64,000 nucleotides of DNA from Ignavibacteria bacterium (GTDB lineage: Bacteria; Bacteroidota; Ignavibacteria; Tepidaquicellales; Tepidaquicellaceae), in the NCBI GenBank assembly GCA_016719565.1, contig JADJYU010000007.1, forward strand, positions 473,988 to 537,987, in the 5' to 3' direction. The notes under the pieces were generated by a model. The model ran no database searches and was not told the DNA's origin. It saw only the letters and a list, made by a program, of their open reading frames with translations. Every line of letters starts with the position of its first letter. The stretch's first letter is position 1. Of the stretch, positions 27,835-37,753 are shown piece after piece. Both the position numbers and the translations under genes were made by a program.

Positions 27835-30375
27835 ATGCGATATTCAATTATACTATTATTAATAATATTCTGTCCCGGTATTTATGCTCAGACAGTTTCT
27901 GATTCTTCTAAAGCGGTTATTACAGGCAATGTTTACAGTGAAAAGGAAAACAAACTTTCCGGTGTTCCGGTCGAAATTACAGGTGAAGAAAATAAATATA
28001 CTGTTAATACCGATGGATCCGGAAAATATAGAATAGAGTTAGAAGCCGGCACATACGAAATAAAAGTAGTTTACCCCGAATACAATATTTATTCATTCCG
28101 GAATCTCAGTGTCAGTGAAGGCGAAGAAAAAGTTCTGGATATTTTTCTTATAGAGAAATCATTCAGCACGGAAGAGATCGAAGTTTACGGTATTTTCCGG
28201 CAGAGGCAGGACGATCTGCGGACCAGTTTGTATAACATTAAACCCGAAAATGTAAAAATGCTTCCGGGCGCAGTGGAAGACGTTCTCAGAACATTGCAAA
28301 CGCTTCCCGGAGTTACATCTCCGAATGATTTCACATCACAGCTTATCATAAGAGGTTCAGGTCCCGATCAGAATTTAATTGTTGTTGATGATGTGGAAAT
28401 TTTTAATCCGTACAGACTTTACGGACTTGTCAGTATGTTCAATCCCGAAACCCTCAGCGATATTTCTCTTATTACAGGCGGTTTCCCTGCGAGATACGGT
28501 GACAGACTTTCCGCTGTACTTGATGTAACAAACAGGGAAGGCGACAGGCAGAGAAATTTTTCTTCAATGATCAACGCAAGTATTTCAAATGCCAATGTAA
28601 TATTTAACGGCAAGAATCCATTTAACATACCCGGTTCCTGGCTTGTCTCTTCGAGAAGAACATACTATGACCTTGTAATCGGACCTTTTGCAAAAAAAGC
28701 CGGACTGATCACAGAGGATTCTTCATTTCCTTCTTTCAGGGACATACAGTTTAAAATTGCATTAGGTAATTTCGGTAAAAGTAAGTTTTTAGTAAACGGT
28801 GTATTTTCAAGAGACGGTGTTGATATCATTCCCGGAGCAGAAAATACAAATCCGGACAGCGTGGCGGTGAATGACGTTTCAAGAAATGAAATGCTTTCAG
28901 CCGCATGGCATTTCACTCCAAAGAAAGACTTCATATCTAAAACAACCTTTTCATGGTACAGAAATACAGGTGATAATGACTTTAACAGTGAATTATTAGA
29001 TCCGCTTATTGATGATGAAAACTACACACCTGAGCAAAGAGACAGTCTCAGACAGATCGGAGCATTGTTTGGTCTGAATTTTGATTCCAGATATTCTTTC
29101 AGAAAATATTCCCTGAGCAATAATAATATTATTATGGGAAAAAATTCTTCGTATGAATTCGGAGCCGGAGTTGATGTGGTAAGAACAGATCTCTCATACA
29201 ATTTAGTAGTCGATGATCAGTTAAGATCCTTGTTTCAGAGTCTTCCTACTGCATCTGCATTTCTGGATGATTTTAATCTTGAGGGAGAAAATAATACAAG
29301 ACTTTATCTGTATGGTCAGAGCATGTTCAAAGCCGGCAGTAAATTTTTCATACAGCCATCATTAAGACTCGATTATTTTCAAATAATAAAGAAACCATAT
29401 TTTGCCCCGCGTCTGAATCTGGGATATGCGCTGGATCCGGTTACAACACTAAGATTTTTCGGAGGTGTTTATTATCAGTCACCCGGACTTGAAAAGCTGG
29501 TGGACGGAAGGACATTTTACGATCTGAAAGACGCTGACAAGAAAGATCTGAAAGCTGAGAACGCGTATCATATTATTCTTGGAATTGACAAATGGCTGAA
29601 CAATGAATGGTTCATGAAGTCAGAAGCATATTATAAAAAGTTTGATAACCTGCTGGAGCAGCAAGTATTAACAGGATATAAATATCAGTATTCCATAAAG
29701 GATCCTTCCAATACTGATCCCGAATATATAAAAAGTTTTTTTAACTGGGAGAGGTCATCTGAAAAACTTCCGTATGATTCAGTTACAACAAACCCAGTAA
29801 ATATTGGCAGCGGAAATGCTTACGGTTTTGAAGTCAGCATTGAGAAAAAATATGTAAATCCAAAAAGTAAAATATACGGCTGGGTAAATTATTCATTGTC
29901 CTTTTCTGACAGAAATAAATACGATATAACCACTCCATACAGATTCGATCAGAGACACACGGCTAATGTAGTTTTAAATTACCGTTTCAATAACTGGCTC
30001 GAACTGGGAGCCAGATGGACTTTTGCAACAAACTTCCGATTTACGCCGCCCGTCGGGATCACACCGAGAATTATCGGTGATTCCATCGCGGTAAATCCGC
30101 TTGCTCAGGAAGTATTATTTAATCTTGATTTTGGTACAGCTGCAAATGAATTCAGTGAAACAAAACCTGATTATCACAGACTGGATCTGCGAGCAACTGC
30201 CTATACAAACTTCTGGTCAACTGACTGGTCTTTTTATATTGATATTATAAACGCTTATAACAGAAAAAATATTCTGGGGTATGATTATTCGCTTGATGAG
30301 AATCTGAACATTAAAAGAAAAACAGTGGGTATGTTTCCGATACTTCCTACCATAGGACTGAGCGCAAGATTCTGA
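27835..30375 (+). CDS. TonB-dependent outer-membrane receptor
   Basis: 846 residues. Signal peptide (1-18), a carboxypeptidase-like regulatory domain (about 28-105: AVITGNVYSEKENKLSGVPV), a plug domain (about 130-240: VEDVLRTLQTLPGVTSPND, IIRGSGPDQNLIVVDDVEI), then a 22-strand barrel to the C-terminal aromatic residue (LSARF). Such receptors import large or scarce nutrients with energy from TonB. No SusD partner or binding lipoprotein is adjacent, so the substrate is unknown. The plug with GGFPARYGDRLSAVLDV is typical of the Bacteroidota type. Confidence 0.92.
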   Translation: MRYSIILLLIIFCPGIYAQTVSDSSKAVITGNVYSEKENKLSGVPVEITGEENKYTVNTDGSGKYRIELEAGTYEIKVVYPEYNIYSFRNLSVSEGEEKVLDIFLIEKSFSTEEIEVYGIFRQRQDDLRTSLYNIKPENVKMLPGAVEDVLRTLQTLPGVTSPNDFTSQLIIRGSGPDQNLIVVDDVEIFNPYRLYGLVSMFNPETLSDISLITGGFPARYGDRLSAVLDVTNREGDRQRNFSSMINASISNANVIFNGKNPFNIPGSWLVSSRRTYYDLVIGPFAKKAGLITEDSSFPSFRDIQFKIALGNFGKSKFLVNGVFSRDGVDIIPGAENTNPDSVAVNDVSRNEMLSAAWHFTPKKDFISKTTFSWYRNTGDNDFNSELLDPLIDDENYTPEQRDSLRQIGALFGLNFDSRYSFRKYSLSNNNIIMGKNSSYEFGAGVDVVRTDLSYNLVVDDQLRSLFQSLPTASAFLDDFNLEGENNTRLYLYGQSMFKAGSKFFIQPSLRLDYFQIIKKPYFAPRLNLGYALDPVTTLRFFGGVYYQSPGLEKLVDGRTFYDLKDADKKDLKAENAYHIILGIDKWLNNEWFMKSEAYYKKFDNLLEQQVLTGYKYQYSIKDPSNTDPEYIKSFFNWERSSEKLPYDSVTTNPVNIGSGNAYGFEVSIEKKYVNPKSKIYGWVNYSLSFSDRNKYDITTPYRFDQRHTANVVLNYRFNNWLELGARWTFATNFRFTPPVGITPRIIGDSIAVNPLAQEVLFNLDFGTAANEFSETKPDYHRLDLRATAYTNFWSTDWSFYIDIINAYNRKNILGYDYSLDENLNIKRKTVGMFPILPTIGLSARF

Positions 30376-30378
30376 TGA

Positions 30379-31101
30379 TCAGATCTTTCTGTAAACAGGA
30401 AATTTTGATTTGCTGTAAGTGAATCTTTGAATTAATTCAAACCCTTCCTGAAAAAATATTTTGTCGATAAGTTCATCTGTATAGTAAGTATAAAATAAAT
30501 TCCCTTTTTCGGATTCCTTTATAAAATAATCCCATCCTTCCGGCGAGTCGTAAGTAAAGTAATCAAACACACATACACCGCCGCTTTTCAGGACTCTTGA
30601 AAATTCTTTAGCATACAGATAAATGACCGGAGGCTTGAGTTCCGGTAAAACTCCCTGTGAAAAGATTACATCGAAAGATCCTTTCTCAAACGGAAGACTG
30701 ATGCCGTCGTTTTGTTTTACTTTTATTAAAACATTTTCCCGGAAATAATCGCTGAGAAAATTTACAAACCACGGAGAATGATCCACAAGACAGTATTCAC
30801 TGCAGTTTATTTTCTTTGCAAACTCTGCAATATGTCTCGACCACCTGCCCGTACCGGGACCGAGTTCCATAATGACCGGTGAATTAAAATTCTTTATGAA
30901 CGGAAAGAAAACTTCTTCAAGGACGGGGAGAGGTTTGATCCAGCCTTTATTATTATCAAGATATTCATTTACGTCAAGTTCCAATGCAGCGGCTTCTTCA
31001 AGATATTCCGGATAACCTTCCGCGTTGGTTTTCTTTACACGGATCTTTTCCAGTTTGTATCCGGAATTTTTGAGAATCGAATTTATAAAATTTCTGAGCA
31101 T
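30379..31101 (-). CDS. SAM-dependent methyltransferase
   Basis: The Met at 31101 (MLRNFINSILKNSGYKLEKI) starts a 240-residue protein; a longer frame to 31197 would run into a dispersed repeat and begin with an unlikely hydrophobic run. Class I Rossmann fold: motif I MELGPGTGRWSRHIAE, motif II with acidic DHSPWF, motif IV FDVIFSQGVL, and RVLKSGGVCVFDYF. The substrate is unknown; the N-terminal helical part (KIRVKK) recalls glycan- or lipid-modifying methyltransferases. It is convergent with the TonB receptor, with three bases between stops. Confidence 0.8.
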   Translation of the reverse strand: MLRNFINSILKNSGYKLEKIRVKKTNAEGYPEYLEEAAALELDVNEYLDNNKGWIKPLPVLEEVFFPFIKNFNSPVIMELGPGTGRWSRHIAEFAKKINCSEYCLVDHSPWFVNFLSDYFRENVLIKVKQNDGISLPFEKGSFDVIFSQGVLPELKPPVIYLYAKEFSRVLKSGGVCVFDYFTYDSPEGWDYFIKESEKGNLFYTYYTDELIDKIFFQEGFELIQRFTYSKSKFPVYRKI

Positions 31102-31179
31102 GTAAAATAAGTTTATGTAAAATATAAATTTTGTCGGGATAAAAATATTGTTTAATTGTAGTATTAATGTGAGGAGAAA

Positions 31180-31522
31180 CACATCTGTCCAAAACATCAG
31201 GCATTTAAATTAGAGATGAGCTGCTCTTTACTTTCTTTCTTTTGAGAGATCAAAAGAAAGAAACAAAGAAAAATCTTCCCGAGAACTCGGGATTGAAAAA
31301 TTGCCGGAATTCATCTCACAATTGCTATAAAATTTCCAACTCAAAATTTGCTGCGCATCCCGAGTACTCGGGACAGACAAGGAAATTTTATTGACGCAAT
31401 TGCTTATGAATTCTTTCGGCAATTTTTCAAAGGCGGTTATACTAATTATTTATTAGAAAACTTTAAATTATGAAAAATCACACATATATATTTATTTTCG
31501 AAAACGTTTTGGATAACAATGG
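31180..31522 (+). repeat. Dispersed hairpin repeat, copy A
   Basis: 343 bases with matching outer ends: TCCAAAAC near 31188 and GTTTTGGA near 31505. The centre can fold into a long imperfect hairpin (about 31300-31425), with arms ATTGCCGGAATTCAT ... TAAAATTTCC and GGAAATTTTATTGACGCAA ... ATGAATTC, capped by a perfect palindrome CCCGAGTACTCGGG. A second near-palindrome CCCGAGAACTCGGG lies at 31279-31292. Copy B, at 39632-40059, is in the opposite orientation. There is no transposase; it is MITE-like. The remaining bases 31523-31740 before the thiolase hold nothing I recognise. Confidence 0.75.
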
Positions 31523-31740
31523 AGGAGAAAAGGAGCGGTAAAGATATTATGAATGAGATGGGATAGTGTGTATGAGTGATGTGGGAGTCTGTGACTGTGC
31601 TAAGGCTGTGGTATCTGCTGCTGATCCATATTAATTTATAATTATCAGTGATCATTATTATGCAGTTTGAATTTAATTTTAAAAGAATGTTTAATTGTTT
31701 AATTTGAATCCAATTTTAATTTAACAGAAAGGTTTTTCTA

Positions 31741-32946
31741 TTGAAAGATGTATTTATTGTAGATGCAGTCAGAACCCCAATTGCAAAGTTTGCCGGAGCT
31801 TTAAAAAATATCAGACCTGATGACATGGCTGCTTTGCTCATCTCTGAAATTGTAAAAAGGAATTTTACGGATAAGAATATTTCTCCGGAGGAAATTGAAG
31901 ATGTTATCCTTGGTAATGCAAACGGCGCCGGGGAAGAAAACCGGAACGTTGCAAGAATGTGCGTTCTGCTTGCAGGACTTCCCGTCACAGTCGGAGGTGT
32001 AACTGTTAACAGACTATGCGCTTCCGGAATGCAGGCGTTAGCAGACGGTGTAAGAAGTATTAAGAGCGGTGAAGGAGAATGCTGTATTGTCGGAGGAGTT
32101 GAATCCATGACCAGAGCGCCTTTTGTTCTCGCTAAAAATCCGGATGCTTTTGGCAGGACCGCTGAAATGTTTGACACCACTATAGGATGGAGATTCATTA
32201 ATAAAAAACTTGCGAAAATGTATCACCCGTTCTCAATGGGTGAAACAGCTGAGAATGTAGCTGAACAATATAAAATATCAAGAGAAGCTCAGGATGAGTT
32301 TGCATACAACTCTCAGATGAAAGCAAAAGCTGCAATTGAATCAGGAAAATTTAAGAATGAAATTTTACCTGTGGATGTTTCAACTAAGAAGGAAAAAATA
32401 TTATTCGACACTGATGAATTCCCGAGATTTGATACTACTGTCGAAAAACTTGCCGGACTGAAACCTGCCTTCAGAGAAAACGGCACTGTCACAGCCGGGA
32501 ACTCAAGCGGAATTAATGACGGCGCAAGTATGCTTATGATCGCTTCAGAGGATTTTATAAAAAAACATGATCTGAAACCAAGAGCGAGATTTATTGCCTC
32601 AGCTGTAGCAGGTGTCGATCCTTCATGTATGGGCATTGGTCCCGTCCCTGCTGTACGTAAAGTACTCAACAGATCCGGACGGAAAAAATCTGATATAGAT
32701 CTTATAGAACTCAACGAAGCTTTTGCCGCGCAGAGTCTTGCATGCATTAATGAGCTTGAGCTTGACGCGAATATTATAAACGTAAACGGCGGAGCAATTG
32801 CCCTCGGACATCCTCTCGGCAGCAGCGGCTCAAGGATAATCGTTACACTTATTAATGAAATGGAAAAAAGAAAATTAAAGACCGGTCTGGCTACAATGTG
32901 TATCGGAGTCGGACAGGGAATGGCTTCTGTTATTGAAGTTTTGTAA
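31741..32946 (+). CDS. Acetyl-CoA acyltransferase (thiolase)
   Basis: 401 residues from TTG. Thiolase fold with the nucleophilic cysteine in RLCASGMQAL (Cys93), the histidine in GGAIALGHPLGSSGSR (His357) and the second cysteine in TMCIGVGQG (Cys387). It either cleaves 3-ketoacyl-CoA in beta-oxidation or condenses two acetyl-CoA. Without fadB or a reductase beside it the direction is not clear. First gene after repeat copy A. Confidence 0.92.
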   Translation: MKDVFIVDAVRTPIAKFAGALKNIRPDDMAALLISEIVKRNFTDKNISPEEIEDVILGNANGAGEENRNVARMCVLLAGLPVTVGGVTVNRLCASGMQALADGVRSIKSGEGECCIVGGVESMTRAPFVLAKNPDAFGRTAEMFDTTIGWRFINKKLAKMYHPFSMGETAENVAEQYKISREAQDEFAYNSQMKAKAAIESGKFKNEILPVDVSTKKEKILFDTDEFPRFDTTVEKLAGLKPAFRENGTVTAGNSSGINDGASMLMIASEDFIKKHDLKPRARFIASAVAGVDPSCMGIGPVPAVRKVLNRSGRKKSDIDLIELNEAFAAQSLACINELELDANIINVNGGAIALGHPLGSSGSRIIVTLINEMEKRKLKTGLATMCIGVGQGMASVIEVL

Positions 32947-32991
32947 ATGAATTTCTGCAGCTATAGTATTATAATTCATTATAATTAAATA

Positions 32992-33567
32992 ATGACTCTG
33001 CCAAATCAATTATCATTTTTAAGAATTTTTTTATCTCCTGTATTCTTATTTCTTTTTTTATCCGAAAATCAGCTGTATAAAGAGCTTTCTATCGTTGTCT
33101 TTCTTCTCGCTGTCTTTACCGACTGGTATGACGGCTGGCATGCAAGAAAATTCGGACTTGAAAGTAAACTCGGAATTTTCATTGATCCTTTAGCCGACAA
33201 GTTACTTACCTCCGCTGCTTTTATCGGATTTTACATAAAAGGATTTATGCCCGGCTGGATGGTAATTATTATTGTTGCCAGGGATCTGATAATTACAATG
33301 CTTAGATCTTATCATGAAATAAAAGGAATTACAATGAAGACTTCATTCATAGCGAAAACAAAAACATTTATACAAATGTCTTATATATTTCTCATTGTAT
33401 TGCTCATAGGTATTCAGACTTATTCTGAAAGTGAAGCAGTAAAAACTTCAATCAATGATTTTTTATTCTCAGGAATTAATTTTTCTCTTATGCTCATTGT
33501 TACCGCGCTGACGCTCATTACCGGGATCACTTATTTCTTTGAAAAAAATGCCGGGAAAACTGAATGA
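32992..33567 (+). CDS. pgsA: CDP-diacylglycerol--glycerol-3-phosphate phosphatidyltransferase
   Basis: 191 residues with four to six membrane helices and the CDP-alcohol phosphotransferase motif DWYDGWHAR ... G ... DPLAD (residues about 43-68). It makes phosphatidylglycerophosphate. The stop overlaps the start of pgpA by four bases (ATGA), so the next enzyme in the pathway is translationally coupled. Confidence 0.93.
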   Translation: MTLPNQLSFLRIFLSPVFLFLFLSENQLYKELSIVVFLLAVFTDWYDGWHARKFGLESKLGIFIDPLADKLLTSAAFIGFYIKGFMPGWMVIIIVARDLIITMLRSYHEIKGITMKTSFIAKTKTFIQMSYIFLIVLLIGIQTYSESEAVKTSINDFLFSGINFSLMLIVTALTLITGITYFFEKNAGKTE

Positions 33568-34097
33568 GATTTATTAAAGAAAAAAAAGTGGTGAACGAAA
33601 ATTATCACCCGGATATTTTCAGCGTTCTTTTTTCAAGCTGTTTCTATATCGGCTATATTCAAAAGGCAAGCGGCACATTCGGAAGTCTTTTCGGAATACT
33701 GTTTTTTCTGATTCCCGGATTTCAAAATATATATATACTTCTGCCGGTAATTCTTATTTGTTTCTTAACAGGAGTTTATACATCGGGAATTATGATGAAA
33801 AGATTCGGTGATGATCCTTCGGAAGTTGTCATTGATGAAGTCATCGGAATGTGGATCACTGTGATGATTTTTTTACTTTTTAATACTGAAGTTGCAGCTT
33901 TAAACTTTATTCAGTTCAGTGTACTATTCCTTGCATTCAGATTTTTTGATATTGTCAAAGTTCAGCCGGCAAAATATTTCGACAGACTTGATACTGCATT
34001 CGGCGTGATGATGGATGATGTAATTGCGGGAATTTATGCCGGAGCCGCATCGGTTATTTTGCTAAAGTTATTTAATAGTATTTGGAGTAATGTGTAA
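33564..34097 (+). CDS. pgpA: Phosphatidylglycerophosphatase A
   Basis: 177 residues. Contains SGTFGSLFG and VVIDEVIGMWITV, the PgpA signatures, and a C-terminal DDVIAGIYAG. It dephosphorylates the pgsA product to phosphatidylglycerol. It overlaps pgsA by four bases and ends directly at the cinA ATG, making a three-gene translational unit. Confidence 0.92.
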   Translation: MRFIKEKKVVNENYHPDIFSVLFSSCFYIGYIQKASGTFGSLFGILFFLIPGFQNIYILLPVILICFLTGVYTSGIMMKRFGDDPSEVVIDEVIGMWITVMIFLLFNTEVAALNFIQFSVLFLAFRFFDIVKVQPAKYFDRLDTAFGVMMDDVIAGIYAGAASVILLKLFNSIWSNV

Positions 34098-35357
34098 ATG
34101 AAAACAAAGCTGATCTCAGTCGGTGACGAAATTCTAATTGGACAGATCGTAAATACAAATGCGGCTTTTCTAGGTGAGAGATTATTCTCCGTAGGGATAC
34201 CGGTTCATAAAAATGTCGTGATTGGTGACGAGGAAGATGTTCTGTTATCAGAGCTGTCAGATTCAGAGAAAAATTATGACGTTACAATTATTACAGGCGG
34301 TCTCGGACCAACACATGATGATATTACAAAACCTGTGCTTGTAAAATATTTTAATGATAAACTGATAACAGACAATAAAGTGCTCAGGCATGTCCGGAAT
34401 ATTTTCGCATCAAAGAATATTGTTATGCCGCCTGTAAATGCCGGTCAGGCTTTGATCCCTGAAAACTCAGAAGTGATCTGGAACAGTAACGGAACTGCGC
34501 CCGGTATTCTGATTAAAAAGAATAAAAAAGTTTTTATTTGTCTGCCCGGCGTGCCATATGAAATGAAACCGATGATAGATGATACTGTCCTTCCTTTTCT
34601 CATGAAATATTTTGCGGATGATCTGAAATTATTTTACAGACAGAAAACTCTGCTTACTACCGGTGTTGGTGAATCAAGTCTCAATGAACTGATTGGAAAC
34701 GTTTATGATATCATTGGTGACGGTAAGCTTGCATTTCTTCCTTCATCTTCAGGAGTCAGGTTAAGGATAAATGTAACGGGAATAAATAATGAGGATGCAG
34801 ATAATAAAATAAATTCGATAGAATATAAACTGAAAGAAAAAATAGGTGATTATATATTTGGCTATGGTGAGGAAGATCTGGAAAATGTAGTCGGAGACAT
34901 TCTCAGAAAAAAAAATCTGACGCTGTCTGTTGCCGAATCATGTACGGGCGGCAGAATATCTTCGAGAATTGTCAGCATATCCGGAAGTTCCGGATATTAT
35001 AAAGGCGGGGTATGCAGTTACTCAAATGATCTGAAAATCAGTTTGCTCGGCGTTAAAAAAGAAACACTTGAAAGATTCGGTGCAGTCAGCAGTGAGACTG
35101 CTGTTGAAATGGCAGAGGGAGTCCGAAAGTTAACTGAATCCGATGTGAGTATTTCCACTACCGGTATTGCCGGACCGGACGGCGGCTCCGCTGATAAGCC
35201 TGTAGGTATGGTCTGGATAGGTCTGTCAGACAGGAAAAACTCATTCGCGATGAAATTCTTATTCGGGGATAACCGGGAAATTAACATTCAGAGAAGTTCT
35301 CAGAGAGCTCTGGAAATACTTAGAAGACATTTGCTTAACATTAAAATCGAATTTTAA
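34098..35357 (+). CDS. cinA: CinA family nicotinamide-nucleotide amidase
   Basis: 419 residues: an N-terminal molybdopterin-binding-like domain (1-170: ISVGDEILIGQIVNTNAAFL, TGGLGPTHDD) and the C-terminal CinA deamidase domain (about 260-415: LSVAESCTGGRISSRIV, STTGIAGPDGGSADKPVG). CinA hydrolyses NMN in pyridine-nucleotide salvage and is induced with competence in some species. The start follows pgpA without a gap. Confidence 0.94.
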   Translation: MKTKLISVGDEILIGQIVNTNAAFLGERLFSVGIPVHKNVVIGDEEDVLLSELSDSEKNYDVTIITGGLGPTHDDITKPVLVKYFNDKLITDNKVLRHVRNIFASKNIVMPPVNAGQALIPENSEVIWNSNGTAPGILIKKNKKVFICLPGVPYEMKPMIDDTVLPFLMKYFADDLKLFYRQKTLLTTGVGESSLNELIGNVYDIIGDGKLAFLPSSSGVRLRINVTGINNEDADNKINSIEYKLKEKIGDYIFGYGEEDLENVVGDILRKKNLTLSVAESCTGGRISSRIVSISGSSGYYKGGVCSYSNDLKISLLGVKKETLERFGAVSSETAVEMAEGVRKLTESDVSISTTGIAGPDGGSADKPVGMVWIGLSDRKNSFAMKFLFGDNREINIQRSSQRALEILRRHLLNIKIEF

Positions 35358-35381
35358 AAATTATTTTACGGAAAATCTGAA

Positions 35382-35834
35382 TTGAGTATTATAAAAGAAA
35401 TTTATGATGTAACAAAAGACCTTGCTACAAACAAGGTTGCCCTGAATAAAATCAAAAGGGCATTGCTTACCGAATCAAAATTAAATAATAAATTTCTTGA
35501 AGATATTTCTTTTAAAGATAAAAGACCGGAAAAGGACAGAATGATCGCAATTGTTAATAACCTCGAGACCGATGAATTAAAAGCTGCAAACAACTGCGGT
35601 ATTCCAATGGAATTGATAACGCTTAAGAAAGTAACCGCTGAAATGCTTACTGATCTTGATTATATAAAAGCGGACGGGTTTGATCTTGAAACTGTAATTG
35701 AAAAATTATTTATTAAAATTGCATATCTTAAAAAGGATTACGGATCAGAGAATATTAATCTGTTTATCAGACTGAGAAATATCTACAGCTATAATATCCT
35801 TTTGCAGAAAATGCTCGAAAATAAAAATTTATAA
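35382..35834 (+). CDS. Small helical protein, function unknown
   Basis: 150 residues from TTG, nearly all helical and charged, no signal or membrane segment. It follows cinA by 24 bases and precedes the next small gene by four, so it belongs to the pgsA operon. I recognise no domain. Confidence 0.6.
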   Translation: MSIIKEIYDVTKDLATNKVALNKIKRALLTESKLNNKFLEDISFKDKRPEKDRMIAIVNNLETDELKAANNCGIPMELITLKKVTAEMLTDLDYIKADGFDLETVIEKLFIKIAYLKKDYGSENINLFIRLRNIYSYNILLQKMLENKNL

Positions 35835-35838
35835 AATT

Positions 35839-36273
35839 ATGTTAACAGATATTATCCTCTATGCAGTCTCAGGTTTTGGAGTAGCCGCGGTATTATTCAT
35901 TTTCCTTAAATTTGTTTTCGGAAAAAATGTAGAAACAATTAATATGCAGTCACACTCTCTGTCTGACAAAGCGGGTGAAGTAAATGAGAGAGTGAAAAGA
36001 CTGAATGCATCGGGAAGAAGCGGACAGGCGGCAGAGCTCATTCAAAGCTCGAATTTAAACAGTTCACAAAAGGAAAGACTTACTCAGTTACTCTCCAAAG
36101 CAGGCAGTATAGAATCGAATGTCACAGGATCCGGAAGTGATCTTATCGCGAATGTGAAGAAACTCATCAGGGAAAATAAAAAAATAGAAGCGATAAAACT
36201 AATTAAGGAGTCAGGCGTCACATCACTTAAAGAAGCTAAGGATATAGCAGACAGGATTGAAGCCGGGAATTAA
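35839..36273 (+). CDS. Membrane-anchored protein with L7/L12-like C-terminal domain
   Basis: 144 residues: one membrane helix (about 8-27), a charged linker (28-90), and a C-terminal segment (about 103-144: LIANVKKLIRENKKIEAIKL, KEAKDIADRIE) that resembles the C-terminal domain of ribosomal protein L7/L12, whose signature is KIEAIKxxRExTxxxLKEAK. In L7/L12 this domain recruits translational GTPases. A membrane-tethered version is unusual to describe; function is unknown. It lies in the pgsA-cinA operon. Confidence 0.6.
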   Translation: MLTDIILYAVSGFGVAAVLFIFLKFVFGKNVETINMQSHSLSDKAGEVNERVKRLNASGRSGQAAELIQSSNLNSSQKERLTQLLSKAGSIESNVTGSGSDLIANVKKLIRENKKIEAIKLIKESGVTSLKEAKDIADRIEAGN

Positions 36274-36315
36274 ATTAATATCAAATTATAAACCGGAAAT
36301 GTTAACTAAATTGAA

Positions 36316-37344
36316 ATGACAGAGACAAAAGTATTATTCCTCTGGAAAGCTGACTGGAAATTAATAAATCATCTTAATTCCAATCTGACGAAGAAAGGAA
36401 ATATTAAAACTGTATTTCCAAAAGACCTGTCTCAAAAGAATCTTATCAGACATGCTAAAGACGCAGATGTAATGGTAGGCTGGAGACCGGATATGGACCT
36501 GCTGCTCAGCGCGAAAAAGCTGAAACTTTTCATAAATCCAGGCACCGGTGTAAGACATCAGATAAATAATTTCAGGGAACTTAGGAAGACGAGTAAAGCA
36601 ATATTAGTGAACGGACACGGACATTCTTATTCCACTGCACAGCATGCTGTTGCAATGCTGCTGTCGCTGATGAACAGGATCATCACACATCATAACAGAA
36701 TGAAAAACGGTATCTGGGAAACAAGTGATGATGAAGATTTATACGGATCTTCAATACAGCTTAAAAACAGAAATATCGGTCTGCTGGGTTACGGCGCTAT
36801 CAACAGACATGTACACAGATTTCTGTCAGGTTTTGATAATAAGTTTAACGTTCTTAAATTCAGCTGGAAAGATCATGACGGTAAATTTCCAACGCCTGTT
36901 AAGAAATTCACATCAAAACAGATTCACACATTTTTAAAAGAATCTGACATTCTTATTATTGCCGTGCCGCACACTGATCTTACGGAAGATCGTATCAAAG
37001 CTAAAGAACTTAAACTCCTTGGAAAGACGGGACTGCTTGTAAACGTTGCGCGGGGAATGGTTGTAAATGAAAATGATCTGTATGCCGCTTTGAAAAATAA
37101 TATTATTGCCGGCGCTGCGCTGGATGTGTGGTATAATTATAAACCGGAAAAAGATAAGGAAGGGAAAATGTTCCCCGCAGCAAAACCATTCGGGAAACTG
37201 GAAAATGTTATACTTTCACCTCACAGAGCTGCATCCCCGTTTGAAGATATTTCAAGATGGGACGAAGTAATAGAAAATATCCGTAAAGTATCTCTGGGTA
37301 AAAAAAATTATCTGAACATTGTTGATCTTGATAAAGAATATTAA
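36316..37344 (+). CDS. D-isomer-specific 2-hydroxyacid dehydrogenase
   Basis: 342 residues. NAD-binding motif is GLLGYGAINRHVHRFL (GxGxxN in place of GxGxxG). Catalytic Arg is in NVARGMVVNENDLY, with Glu/Asp in GAALDVWYN and His in LSPHRAA. The family oxidises or reduces 2-hydroxy acids (phosphoglycerate, lactate, glyoxylate types); the substrate cannot be assigned. It continues the operon after a 42-base gap. Confidence 0.85.
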   Translation: MTETKVLFLWKADWKLINHLNSNLTKKGNIKTVFPKDLSQKNLIRHAKDADVMVGWRPDMDLLLSAKKLKLFINPGTGVRHQINNFRELRKTSKAILVNGHGHSYSTAQHAVAMLLSLMNRIITHHNRMKNGIWETSDDEDLYGSSIQLKNRNIGLLGYGAINRHVHRFLSGFDNKFNVLKFSWKDHDGKFPTPVKKFTSKQIHTFLKESDILIIAVPHTDLTEDRIKAKELKLLGKTGLLVNVARGMVVNENDLYAALKNNIIAGAALDVWYNYKPEKDKEGKMFPAAKPFGKLENVILSPHRAASPFEDISRWDEVIENIRKVSLGKKNYLNIVDLDKEY

Positions 37345-37362
37345 TTCACTTAAGAAAACTTT

Positions 37363-37743
37363 ATGGATGAAATAATTATCAATACCTCTTATACAATCAG
37401 CATTCTGAGTCTTGTAGTAATAGCTTACGGATCAATTCTGGCTGTTCTGAATTTTGTAAATAATGAACTCGGCCGGTTCAGCGGAAAGTTTTCAATGATG
37501 AGACTTAATTTCGTGAAAATAAATTTCGGTTATTATTTATTACTCGGACTTGATTTTCTTATTGCTGCAGATGTGGTGAGGACCATTCTTGAAAACACAA
37601 TGCAGGATCTTATGATACTCGGATTAAGCGTTGTGATAAGGACATTGCTTTCATATTTCCTCGGACGTGAGATCAATGAAGATGAAGAGTTCAGAAAAAA
37701 AATAGACGAGGAAATAGAAAAAGAAAAAAAAGGATTGGAATAA
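37363..37743 (+). CDS. DUF1622 membrane protein
   Basis: 126 residues with three membrane helices (about 10-32, 45-70, 80-105) and a charged C-terminal tail. The middle pattern KINFGYYLLLGLDFLIAADV followed by VIRTLLSYFLGREI matches what I know of the DUF1622 family. Function unknown. Last plus-strand gene before the convergent ABC exporter. Confidence 0.75.
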   Translation: MDEIIINTSYTISILSLVVIAYGSILAVLNFVNNELGRFSGKFSMMRLNFVKINFGYYLLLGLDFLIAADVVRTILENTMQDLMILGLSVVIRTLLSYFLGREINEDEEFRKKIDEEIEKEKKGLE

Positions 37744-37753
37744 AATTATTTCT

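Noticed and set aside
27835..30375. SusC-type nutrient receptor with SusD partner
   Set aside because: No SusD-like lipoprotein or glycan enzyme is adjacent; only the generic TonB receptor call is supported.
30379..31197. Longer N terminus for the methyltransferase
   Set aside because: The extra 32 residues are a hydrophobic run that enters the dispersed repeat; the Met at 31101 gives a normal start.
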